Below, one piece after another: positions 1 to 5,026 of a stretch of DNA of 5,026 nucleotides. The first letter of the stretch is position 1. Every line of letters begins with the position of its first letter. A program made the translations under genes and the position numbers. The notes beneath the pieces were generated by a model that was given only the letters and a program-made list of their open reading frames with translations, ran no database searches and was not told the origin of the DNA. Source of the DNA: Methanolinea sp. (lineage in GTDB: Archaea > Halobacteriota > Methanomicrobia > Methanomicrobiales > Methanospirillaceae); contig DUGV01000010.1 of the NCBI GenBank assembly GCA_013331225.1, positions 1-5,026 on the forward strand, in the 5' to 3' direction.

Positions 1-2
1 TG

Positions 3-941
3 GCGAGAGAGAGATTCAGGGAGATCCTGGCAGGGAAGAGGTCCCAGGGTTCTGAATATACAGGGATACGGAAAGATGGCTGCACATTCCCCATCATGGT
101 ATATACCGCGGCACGGAAAGAGGAGGGGGCTGTCACCGGTATGCGGGGAACGATTGTAGATATCAGCCACTTAAAGAAGGTCGAGGAAGAGATAAGAAAA
201 CTGAATGCCGAACTGGAAGACCGGGTTGCGCAGCGGACATCGGAACTCGAATATGCGACCCGCGAAATGGAGGCGTTCACCTATTCGGTCTCGCATGACC
301 TGCGCGGCCCGCTTCGGGCTATTGACGGGTTCTCCCATATAATCTCAGAGTCAGCCAGTACAGGTCTCGATGAAAGGGAACTGCACTGCATCGACGTGAT
401 AAGGCAGAACGTGGTGCTGATGGACAGTCTCATCGACGGTCTTTTGGCACTCTCGCGCATGGGCCGGCAGGAACTGAAGCGCGAACGGATATCACCTGAA
501 CCGCTGGTGCGGGAAGTTGTTGCCGAAGTACTGAACCAGGCCCCGGACCGGAAGATCGATGTCACGATTGGGACATTGCCGGAGTGCAACGCCGATCCCG
601 TGATGCTGCGCCAGGTGTTCGCAAACCTCATCGGCAATGCGGTAAAATTTACGAGGAAAACGGACAATGCCCGGATCGAGATAGGAGCTTTCTTCAGGGA
701 TTCCCAGGCAGTGTACTATGTCCGGGACAACGGTGCCGGCTTTGACATGAAGTACGTAAATAAACTTTTCAAGGAATTCCAACGGCTGCACAGGCCGGAG
801 GAGTACGAAGGGTCAGGTATCGGCCTTGCAATTGTGGACCGCATCATCCGGCGGCATGGCGGGAAGATCTGGGCTGAGAGCGAACCCGGGAAGGGGGCGA
901 CCTTCTATTTCTTCCTTGAAGGCCATCCTGAACACTCCTGA
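3..941 (+). CDS. PAS-domain sensor histidine kinase, C-terminal part (5' partial)
   Basis: The frame is open from the left edge (first full codon at 3), so the ATG at 96 is internal and the true start lies outside; about 312 residues are visible. The first 60 or so are the end of a PAS domain plus its PAC motif (EYTGIRKDG, then GTIVDISHLKKVEEE). A charged coiled coil follows (about nt 180-260), then a HisKA dimerisation domain with H-box SVSHDLRGPLRAIDGF; the phospho-accepting His is the codon at 294-296. The HATPase domain shows an N-box (FANLIGNAVKFT, about 618-653), a G1 box (DNGAGFD, from 726), an F-box-like segment (LFKEFQRLH) and a G2 box (GSGIGLAIV, from 810), ending in the usual GKGATFYFFL. 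By family, it autophosphorylates on His with ATP and passes phosphate to a response regulator. No membrane segment or receiver domain is visible here, so this part is cytoplasmic. The H-box type resembles phytochrome-like kinases. Its signal and partner cannot be told. Confidence 0.95.
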   Translation, partial: ARERFREILAGKRSQGSEYTGIRKDGCTFPIMVYTAARKEEGAVTGMRGTIVDISHLKKVEEEIRKLNAELEDRVAQRTSELEYATREMEAFTYSVSHDLRGPLRAIDGFSHIISESASTGLDERELHCIDVIRQNVVLMDSLIDGLLALSRMGRQELKRERISPEPLVREVVAEVLNQAPDRKIDVTIGTLPECNADPVMLRQVFANLIGNAVKFTRKTDNARIEIGAFFRDSQAVYYVRDNGAGFDMKYVNKLFKEFQRLHRPEEYEGSGIGLAIVDRIIRRHGGKIWAESEPGKGATFYFFLEGHPEHS

Positions 942-1020
942 AAAAGGATTACCGGGACTTTTCCCCTCATTCCACCTTGCATCCCGGGACCTCCGGGTGG
1001 TTGGAGAGGGTTCCATTGTC

Positions 1021-1050
1021 TACAGGGGCCAGCCTGTAATTTGAATTTTT
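1021..1050 (+). terminator. Hairpin plus T-tract terminator after the histidine kinase
   Basis: A perfect 6-bp inverted repeat, TACAGG (1021-1026) and CCTGTA (1033-1038), with a 6-base loop, is followed by AATTTGAATTTTT. It lies 80 bases after the kinase stop codon. T-rich stretches alone can end transcription in archaea, so the T-tract is the stronger part of the evidence. It suggests that the kinase and the downstream lipoprotein are separate transcripts. Confidence 0.5.
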
Positions 1051-1056
1051 AAAAAA
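1045..1056 (+). promoter_or_regulatory. Possible TATA box (distal promoter for a long leader)
   Basis: The AT-only stretch ATTTTTAAAAAA (1045-1056) could act as an archaeal TATA box. A transcript from it would begin near 1075-1082, at or just inside the first hairpin of the downstream structured region, and would give the lipoprotein gene a leader of about 200 bases. It overlaps the T-tract of the candidate terminator, so the same bases may simply be termination sequence. Confidence 0.25.
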
Positions 1057-1075
1057 GTGATAAGATTCACATGAA

Positions 1076-1222
1076 GGATGTCCTTTGAGGGCACCACACA
1101 TGGATCAGGGGGGGTATCTTTTGAAGACACCCCGCGCGATTCTTAACTCGCGAAAGTGCTGACCGACAGTTGCCGGGGAAGAATGGCAAACCAGGCCGAA
1201 AAACGGGATGGGATACCCCTTC
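1076..1222 (+). promoter_or_regulatory. Candidate structured RNA leader with alternative pairings
   Basis: This part of the 335-base gap between the kinase and the lipoprotein has no credible gene but several inverted repeats. Hairpin A: 1077-1084 with 1088-1095, loop TTG, one A-C mismatch. Hairpin B: GGGGTATCTT (1111-1120) with AAGACACCCC (1124-1133), loop TTG, one A-C mismatch. Hairpin C: CGCGA (1135-1139) with TCGCG (1148-1152). Hairpin D: TTGCC (1170-1174) with GGCAA (1185-1189). GGGGTATC (1111-1118) is also perfectly complementary to GATACCCC (1212-1219). With G-U pairs this helix extends to 1108-1120 with 1210-1222, encloses C and D, and excludes B. All of this is seen directly. That it is transcribed and acts as an RNA regulator of the lipoprotein is inference, and GC-rich DNA can form such helices by chance. 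It matches no riboswitch class I recognise. Confidence 0.3.
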
Positions 1223-1227
1223 GCTCA

Positions 1228-1251
1228 CATAATAAATCTGTTCATTTTAAG
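1228..1251 (+). promoter_or_regulatory. AT-rich proximal promoter candidate for the Cache lipoprotein
   Basis: CATAATAAAT (1228-1237) and ATTTTAAG (1244-1251) are the only AT-rich patches close to the start at 1277. The second is centred about 28 bases before the ATG, the usual spacing for a leaderless archaeal transcript. The first would start transcription near 1258. GAGGAG (1251-1256) resembles a Shine-Dalgarno site but lies 20 bases from the ATG, too far to be typical. Confidence 0.35.
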
Positions 1252-1276
1252 AGGAGCCGCGAAGTACTGATCGAAC

Positions 1277-2248
1277 ATGAGAACAGGAATTCCTCTCGCC
1301 ATCTTCATCCTTGGATTCCTGGTCATTGCGACCGGGTGCATGCAGACATCCCCTCCCGCCGGTCCTTCGACCCCCTTGTCAACCCATACGACGCCAGAAC
1401 CCATTGTTTCTCCCAATGCCACAGTATCCCCTGGTCACCATTATCCCGCAACGTCGCTCGAGATCAAAACCTACGTCGACAACGCCGTATCCTTCGCGCA
1501 GGAGAACGGAAAGGAGGCAGCCATTGCCGCATTCAACAATGCATCCGGCCCCTTCGTCAATGGCGATGTCTATGTGTATGCCCTTGATTATTCGGGCATC
1601 GCACTTGCCCTCCCCTTCCAGCCCGGCATGGTCGGCACCGATTTTCGCCCGCTGAAGGATGCAACCGGAAAACCGTATACCGATATTGAGATCCAACTGG
1701 CAAAAGGAGGCGGCGGGTATATCCTCTACCGCTACCCGTATCCCGCCGATGAACAGCAGAGCACGCTGAAGATCAGCTATGTGCGCCCCGTCGACGACAC
1801 TTACTGGATTGGCGCCGGGGTATACACCCGTGAGGATCTCCTTGTCGACGACGAGCTTCGCCAGTTTGTCGCAGAGGCAAAGGCGTACGCAGTGGCTAAC
1901 GGCCGTGAAAAGGCCGTGGCCGCGTTCAACAACCAGACTGGACCATTCATACGCGGAGAACTCTACATATTCGCCTACGATTACAACGGGACAGTGCTGA
2001 GCTGGCCCTACCAGCCGGAGCAGGTCGGCGTAAACCGGCTCGATGTGACCGACCCTGTCGGCAACCATCACGTCAGGGATTTCCTCGACACAGCGAAGGG
2101 CGGCGGGGGAATGGTCGATTACTACTCTGTGAACCCATTTACCAACAGGACGGATTTGAAAATCAGCTATGTGACTGATGTCGACGGGACCTGGATGCTC
2201 GGTGCGGGCAAGTACATAGAGCCCGGGCAGGTCATCCTGCGGGCCTGA
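1277..2248 (+). CDS. Membrane-anchored lipoprotein with two tandem Cache-like domains
   Basis: This is a 323-residue protein. An in-frame stop (1268-1270) lies just before the ATG, so the start is secure. Residues 1-20 form a short signal peptide ending in a lipobox (IATG, then Cys21), predicting export and lipid anchoring on the outer face of the membrane. Residues 25-60 are a Pro/Thr/Ser-rich linker. Two homologous domains follow, about 61-184 and 193-314. Each has an N-terminal helix, an AFNN..GPF..G motif, a strand with DY.G..L..P.QP..VG, a central AKGGGG motif, and a closing LKISYV..VD.TW-type strand ending in GAG.Y. This pattern fits the single Cache type 2 family, extracytoplasmic domains that bind small ligands and usually sit in chemoreceptors or sensor kinases. 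Here they are free-standing with no signalling output, so the protein may be a ligand-binding partner of a separate receptor. The kinase upstream is a possible but untested partner, since a terminator-like site separates them. The ligand is unknown. Confidence 0.88.
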   Translation: MRTGIPLAIFILGFLVIATGCMQTSPPAGPSTPLSTHTTPEPIVSPNATVSPGHHYPATSLEIKTYVDNAVSFAQENGKEAAIAAFNNASGPFVNGDVYVYALDYSGIALALPFQPGMVGTDFRPLKDATGKPYTDIEIQLAKGGGGYILYRYPYPADEQQSTLKISYVRPVDDTYWIGAGVYTREDLLVDDELRQFVAEAKAYAVANGREKAVAAFNNQTGPFIRGELYIFAYDYNGTVLSWPYQPEQVGVNRLDVTDPVGNHHVRDFLDTAKGGGGMVDYYSVNPFTNRTDLKISYVTDVDGTWMLGAGKYIEPGQVILRA

Positions 2249-2264
2249 AGGAATGCACGATGGC

Positions 2265-2269
2265 AGGAG
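2265..2269 (+). promoter_or_regulatory. Shine-Dalgarno site supporting the start at 2279
   Basis: AGGAG lies 9 bases before the ATG at 2279. The alternative ATG at 2328 has no purine-rich site before it (CCTCCTCGTATAGCC). This site therefore favours the longer form of the cysteine-motif protein. Confidence 0.45.
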
Positions 2270-2278
2270 CGATCCTCC

Positions 2279-2812
2279 ATGCCAACCTTTTTCGCCCCTG
2301 TCCAGAATAACCCTCCTCGTATAGCCATGAATGACGATCCGGGCACGAACGCGATCTCCCCTCTCTGCATGGTCTGCGCCCACCTCCACCGCAAGGCCCG
2401 GCCTCCTGCATGCGACGCATTTCCCGGAGGAATTCCGGAGGATATCCTCGCGGGAAGGCCGCATGTCACTCCTTACCCGGGTGATCGCGGGATTGAGTTC
2501 CGGAAAACTTCAGGCGAACCATCATTCTTCATTGTAGGGTCGCATCCCGGGACACTCTTCCGTGTGACCTGTGCCGGGTCCTACGAGCGCTACGTCCCAA
2601 TCCTTGACCTGTGGGAGCTGGATAACATGTTCATATGTTACGTGCTCTCCGTTCCCCTCCCGATCCAGGCAGTCGATCCGGTCGAGGCCGATGCCTTTGT
2701 CGATTCCGCCCGGAAATGCCTCGATGCCATGAACCCCTGCATGCGTGAGGTCAGGCGGATGATGTACCTGAGCGCCCATGGCGGGATTACACAGGGGGGC
2801 GACAGGGGATAG
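2279..2812 (+). CDS. Uncharacterised protein with CxxC...CxAFPxGIP motif
   Basis: This is a 177-residue protein. Near the N-terminus it has Cys30-x2-Cys33-x-His35, then Cys45-x-Ala-Phe-Pro-Gly-Gly-Ile-Pro, an acidic/hydrophobic DILAGR turn, His62, and PYPGDRGIEF (65-74). Three cysteines plus nearby histidines suggest a small metal-binding (zinc-type) module. I recognise this CxxC/CxAFPxGIP/GD.GI.F signature as one recurring in short uncharacterised prokaryotic proteins, but I know no function for it. The rest (80-177) has alternating hydrophobic segments and a helical, basic C-terminal part (about 136-162), with no membrane segment or signal peptide. The start at 2279 is chosen for its Shine-Dalgarno site; Met17 (2328), closer to the motif, is a real alternative. 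The gene begins 30 bases after the Cache lipoprotein stop on the same strand with no terminator or clear promoter between, so co-transcription is likely. A functional link is not shown. Confidence 0.75.
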   Translation: MPTFFAPVQNNPPRIAMNDDPGTNAISPLCMVCAHLHRKARPPACDAFPGGIPEDILAGRPHVTPYPGDRGIEFRKTSGEPSFFIVGSHPGTLFRVTCAGSYERYVPILDLWELDNMFICYVLSVPLPIQAVDPVEADAFVDSARKCLDAMNPCMREVRRMMYLSAHGGITQGGDRG

Positions 2813-2813
2813 G

Positions 2814-2887
2814 CTGACAGCTGTGAGATTAGGGGTCGACGAGCGTTCGGGGCAACCGGGCATATTCCCAGGAACACCCGCTGTCAG
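2814..2887. repeat. 8-bp inverted repeat enclosing a GC-rich 58-base segment
   Basis: CTGACAGC (2814-2821) and GCTGTCAG (2880-2887) are perfect inverted copies. The left arm begins one base after the stop codon of the cysteine-motif gene. The enclosed segment is G-rich on its left and C-rich on its right, and no gene is seen in it. It might be a 3'-end structure of the upstream transcript. No T-tract follows on the plus strand, so it is not a standard terminator. Confidence 0.45.
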
Positions 2888-2929
2888 ATGAGATACTATG
2901 TGATTCAGAATAGATGTAGAACGGAGCAT

Positions 2930-2937
2930 AAAAAAAA
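2930..2937 (-). terminator. T8 terminator of tRNA-Ser
   Basis: A run of eight A on the plus strand reads as T8 on the minus strand, 22 bases after the 3' end of the tRNA. More T-rich sequence flanks it. Such oligo-T runs are the usual archaeal tRNA termination signal. Confidence 0.6.
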
Positions 2938-2959
2938 TAATGAAAAGGATGCGATAACA

Positions 2960-3044
2960 CGCCGAGGGGGAGATTTGAACTCCCGAGGCGCAGAGCGCCA
3001 GTAGCTTTCGAGGCTACCGCCTTTCCGGACTAGACTACCTCGGC
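2960..3044 (-). tRNA. tRNA-Ser, anticodon CGA (reads UCG)
   Basis: Read on the minus strand, the acceptor stem GCCGAGG (3044-3038) pairs with CCTCGGC (2967-2961), with discriminator G at 2960. The anticodon stem GTAGC/GCTAC (3017-3013 and 3005-3001) encloses the loop CTCGAAA, giving anticodon CGA (3010-3008). The long variable arm GGCGC-TCT-GCGCC is the class II feature of tRNA-Ser. The T arm is GGGAG-TTCAAAT-CTCCC. The D arm has the short 3-bp stem usual for serine tRNAs. There is no intron in the anticodon loop. The bases after the discriminator read TGT, so CCA must be added after transcription. Acceptor, anticodon, variable and T stems are all fully Watson-Crick paired, so the gene looks functional. 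Confidence 0.97.
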
Positions 3045-3052
3045 ACGGGGTA

Positions 3053-3060
3053 GATATTTT
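3053..3060 (+). promoter_or_regulatory. TATA-like box for the beta-grasp gene (leaderless)
   Basis: GATATTTT lies 28-35 bases before the ATG at 3088, near the spacing expected for archaeal leaderless transcription. No Shine-Dalgarno sequence lies between it and the ATG, which fits a leaderless mRNA. Confidence 0.45.
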
Positions 3061-3072
3061 GCCTTCGTATTC

Positions 3073-3079
3073 GTATAAT
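3073..3079 (-). promoter_or_regulatory. TATA-like box for tRNA-Ser
   Basis: On the minus strand ATTATAC (3079-3073) lies about 29-35 bases before the tRNA 5' end, matching a TATA box with transcription starting a few bases before the mature tRNA. It lies downstream of the opposing TATA-like box at 3053-3060, so the two divergent promoters interlock. Confidence 0.45.
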
Positions 3080-3087
3080 CCTATCGA

Positions 3088-3297
3088 ATGGAAGTGAAGT
3101 GCCGCCTTTTCCTGGTCCCCGGTGGGGAATGTGTCGAATACGAGGGAGCGGAAGGCGCAACGTACGAGGAGGCACTCCTCTCAATCGGGATCATACCCGA
3201 TACCGTGCTCATCCTCTTCAGGGGGGAGAGTCTCCCCCAGGACAAATCTATCGAAGAAGACGAGGTGGAGATTGTCTCCACCTGCTCCAGGGGATAA
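3088..3297 (+). CDS. MoaD/ThiS-like beta-grasp (ubiquitin-like) small protein
   Basis: This is a 69-residue protein, about the usual length of ThiS and archaeal small modifier-like proteins. The pattern is an N-terminal beta hairpin (residues 1-19), a helix around TYEEALLSIGI (25-35), a strand TVLILFRGESLP (39-50) with the typical turn, then the acidic SIEEDEVEIVSTCSRG ending. That closing stretch is the family hallmark: an acidic turn, a final strand (VEIVS), and a flexible tail ending in glycine. Family members are activated at the C-terminal glycine by an E1-like enzyme and carry sulfur for thiamine, molybdopterin or tRNA thiolation, or are attached to proteins. The tail here is Ser-Arg-Gly rather than the usual Gly-Gly, and a Cys lies three residues from the end. 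No E1 or pathway partner lies in the window, so the role stays open. It is divergent from tRNA-Ser and probably leaderless. Confidence 0.8.
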   Translation: MEVKCRLFLVPGGECVEYEGAEGATYEEALLSIGIIPDTVLILFRGESLPQDKSIEEDEVEIVSTCSRG

Positions 3298-3319
3298 CCT
3301 GAAGAGCTGGATATGATTT

Positions 3320-3367
3320 AAAAAAACCAGATCAGGGAAGCACCTGGGTGTAAAATAAGAAAAAAAA
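3320..3367 (-). terminator. T-tract terminators of the thermosome gene
   Basis: On the minus strand the first T-tract is T8 (3367-3360), 14 bases after the thermosome stop codon and followed by CTTATTTTA. A second T-run (T7, 3326-3320) follows. Consecutive T-tracts are typical archaeal termination signals. The plus strand of this interval has no comparable T-run, so the convergent beta-grasp gene has no obvious terminator of its own here. Confidence 0.6.
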
Positions 3368-3381
3368 GGTGTGTGAGAGTT

Positions 3382-4995
3382 TCATCCCATCGGGGGCATG
3401 CCTGCGGGCATGCCTCCGGGGGCACCACCCTCGCGGGTGACCATCATGTCGTCCACCCTGATGAGCATAATGGCGGCCTCGGTTGCGCTCTGGATGGCCT
3501 GGCGCTTGGAGCGCTGGGGTTCGACTACGCCCTCTTTCAGCATGTCGATAATCTTCCCGTTGTACACATTCAGGCCCGCATGCTTCTGCTTCCTGGCATG
3601 GGCGTTCTTGAGGTCCACCAGCTTGTCCACCGGGTTGTAGCCTGAGTTCTCGGCAAGGGTGACGGGGATGACCTCGAACGCGTTTGCATAGGCCTCAATG
3701 GCGAGCTGCACGCGGCCCCCGACGTTGTCGGCATAGTCCCTGACCTTCATCAGGATCTCGGTCTCTACGGCCCCGCCGCCGACCACCAGTTTCCCGTCCT
3801 CCATGGCGTCCATCACGACACGGGTCCCGTCCACCACCGCCCGCTCGAGCTCGTCGAGGAGATACTCGGTCGAGCCCCGGAGGAGTATGGTGACGGTCTT
3901 CGGATTCTCGCAGCCTGATATCTTGACGAACTCCCCGTCATCCAGCTGCTCCACGAGCTCGGCCCGGCCAAGCATGTCGAGGGAGAGTTCATCGACCTTG
4001 TTGGCAATCTGGGCATTGAGCGCCCTTGCGGCAAATTTCATGTCCTTCTCGGGGACGTCCTCGACTGCAAGGACACCGCCCTTGGCCAGGTAGAAGGCGA
4101 CGGCATCGGCAAGGCCTTTCTGGCAGAGCAGCACGTTTGCCCCGCTCTCGATGACCTTGTCGGCGAACTTTTTCAGGGCTTCCCTCTCCTGGGCAGAGAA
4201 CGCGCTGACCATCTCGCTTGAGCTGATGTGGATCTTGGACTTGACCTGGGTCTTCTTGATCTCCATGGGGCTGGCAACAAGGGCGATTTTTGCGTCCCTG
4301 ACCTTCCGGGGCATGTCCTCGCTGATACGCTTCTTGTCGATGACCACGCCCCTTACAAGCTCGGCATCGTCCATGGTGTCGCCTGCCTGCTTCTTGATCA
4401 GGACGTTGTCCTCGTCTGCGGTGATCTTCTTGCCCTCTTTCTCGGCAATGGCCATCACCGCATCGACCGCAATCCCGTTCAGCTTGTTCTTGACCGACTC
4501 GATCGACTTCCCGGTCATGGCGGTGTCTGCGATCTTGATCAACTTCTCCCTGTCGTATGGATCGATGGTGAAGGAGAGATCTTCGAGGACCTCAAGCGCC
4601 TTCTTCATGCCCATACGGTATCCTTCGGCAATCACGGTGGGGTGGATCTTCTTCTCGATCAGTTGCTCGGCCTTCTCCATGAACGAGCCTACGAGGACCA
4701 CCGCGGTGGTCGTGCCGTCCCCTACCTCCTCGTCCTGTGCCCTGGCCACCTCGATGACCATCTTTGCGCCAGGGTGTTGGACGGAGATATCCTGGAGGAT
4801 GGTCGCCCCGTCGTTGGTGATGGTCACGTCGCCGGAACCCTCCACGAGCATCTTGTCCATACCGCGGGGTCCAAGCGTGGTCCTGACCGCGCCGGCAATG
4901 GCCTTTGCAGCCGCGATATTCGAGCGCTGGGCCTCCAGGCCCCTGTTCCGCTCTACGTTCTCTTTGAGAATGATGATAGGTTGTCCTCCAAGCAT
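3382..4995 (-). CDS. thsA: Thermosome subunit (group II chaperonin)
   Basis: This is a complete 537-residue protein, normal length for archaeal thermosome subunits. These form a two-ring cytoplasmic complex that folds proteins using ATP, with a built-in lid in place of GroES. Seen in order: LGPRGMDKML (41-50) and NDGATIL (61-67) in the nucleotide-binding equatorial domain, GDGTTT (92-97), an apical domain at roughly 215-370 containing SGANVLLCQKG (284-294), then GGGAVE (406-411) and AENSGYNP (448-455) in the C-terminal equatorial half, and a Gly/Met/Pro tail from 523. Asp62, Asp93 and Asp389 match the acidic residues that act on ATP and magnesium in the family. The tail is shorter than the long GGM repeats of many homologues. 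The ATG at 4995 is chosen for its close GGAGG site and because the following LGGQPI is the usual N-terminus. The symbol is the general one for the family; other paralogues outside the window may exist. The gene is convergent with the beta-grasp gene. Confidence 0.98.
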   Translation of the reverse strand: MLGGQPIIILKENVERNRGLEAQRSNIAAAKAIAGAVRTTLGPRGMDKMLVEGSGDVTITNDGATILQDISVQHPGAKMVIEVARAQDEEVGDGTTTAVVLVGSFMEKAEQLIEKKIHPTVIAEGYRMGMKKALEVLEDLSFTIDPYDREKLIKIADTAMTGKSIESVKNKLNGIAVDAVMAIAEKEGKKITADEDNVLIKKQAGDTMDDAELVRGVVIDKKRISEDMPRKVRDAKIALVASPMEIKKTQVKSKIHISSSEMVSAFSAQEREALKKFADKVIESGANVLLCQKGLADAVAFYLAKGGVLAVEDVPEKDMKFAARALNAQIANKVDELSLDMLGRAELVEQLDDGEFVKISGCENPKTVTILLRGSTEYLLDELERAVVDGTRVVMDAMEDGKLVVGGGAVETEILMKVRDYADNVGGRVQLAIEAYANAFEVIPVTLAENSGYNPVDKLVDLKNAHARKQKHAGLNVYNGKIIDMLKEGVVEPQRSKRQAIQSATEAAIMLIRVDDMMVTREGGAPGGMPAGMPPMG

Positions 4996-5002
4996 CGCAA
5001 TT

Positions 5003-5007
5003 CCTCC
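5003..5007 (-). promoter_or_regulatory. Shine-Dalgarno site of the thermosome gene
   Basis: GGAGG on the minus strand lies 7 bases before the thermosome ATG, a strong site that fixes the start. The promoter probably lies beyond the right edge; the 19 remaining bases show only a weak AT-rich patch. Confidence 0.8.
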
Positions 5008-5026
5008 AATGTTGTAAAAGATGGAA

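Noticed and set aside
1185..1222. GGCAAACC near a CGGG stretch, reminiscent of cyclic-di-GMP riboswitch core sequence
   Set aside because: Only a short string matches. The conserved tetraloop-receptor arrangement and second conserved block are not visible, so the class cannot be assigned.
1156..1587. Plus-strand open frame (143 codons) starting upstream of the lipoprotein
   Set aside because: It overlaps the lipoprotein in another frame, its product is rich in Arg, His and Cys with no recognisable domain, and it has no upstream site. It also covers the hairpin region.
1379..2464. Long minus-strand open frame (361 codons) opposite the Cache lipoprotein
   Set aside because: It is antisense to a gene with a clear signal peptide and duplicated domains, runs on into the next gene, and its translation shows no recognisable domain. 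GC-rich codon use commonly leaves such antisense frames open.
2930..3044. Integration (att) site at the 3' end of tRNA-Ser
   Set aside because: No second copy of the tRNA 3' end and no integrase gene are seen in the window.
4151..5017. Plus-strand open frame (288 codons) opposite the thermosome
   Set aside because: Its translation is Ser/Thr-rich low-complexity sequence, as expected from the antisense of a chaperonin gene. The thermosome on the other strand is unmistakable.
1..5026. CRISPR array, insertion sequence or defence system
   Set aside because: There are no regularly spaced direct repeats, no transposase and no nuclease or methylase motifs. The genes on the right are housekeeping genes.

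Overview
The window looks like a chromosomal segment of a methanogenic archaeon, most likely of the order Methanomicrobiales (Methanoregula or a relative). The evidence is a group II chaperonin (thermosome) subunit, a tRNA-Ser without an encoded CCA end, T-rich archaeal-style terminators, at least one gene that looks leaderless, and the combination of a PAS-type soluble histidine kinase with a Cache-domain lipoprotein. The genus is inferred from the general look of the proteins, not from a search.

Layout from left to right. (1) Positions 3-941, plus strand: the C-terminal part of a PAS histidine kinase, with its 5' end outside the window. (2) Positions 942-1276: a 335-base non-coding gap. It holds a hairpin plus T-tract that probably ends the kinase transcript, then a run of hairpins at 1076-1222 that includes two mutually exclusive pairings, then AT-rich promoter-like sequence. 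(3) Positions 1277-2248: a secreted lipoprotein made of two tandem Cache-like sensor domains. (4) Positions 2279-2812: a small cysteine-motif protein of unknown function, 30 bases downstream and possibly co-transcribed. (5) Positions 2813-2959: a short gap with an 8-bp inverted repeat and the T-tract terminator of the tRNA. (6) Positions 2960-3044, minus strand: tRNA-Ser(CGA). (7) Positions 3088-3297, plus strand: a MoaD/ThiS-like beta-grasp protein, divergent from the tRNA, with a 43-base shared promoter region. (8) Positions 3382-4995, minus strand: a complete thermosome subunit convergent with the beta-grasp gene, with its Shine-Dalgarno site just inside the right edge.

The genes do not form one pathway. 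They are a signalling/sensing pair on the left (cytoplasmic kinase and surface Cache lipoprotein, apparently transcribed separately) and housekeeping genes on the right (tRNA, sulfur-carrier or ubiquitin-like protein, chaperonin). The best candidate for something undescribed is the structured non-coding element upstream of the Cache lipoprotein. Two tandem hairpins there differ by a compensatory base pair, and the second competes with a 13-pair long-range helix that would enclose two more hairpins, an arrangement resembling a switchable RNA leader. This is a reading by eye and needs comparative and folding tests.
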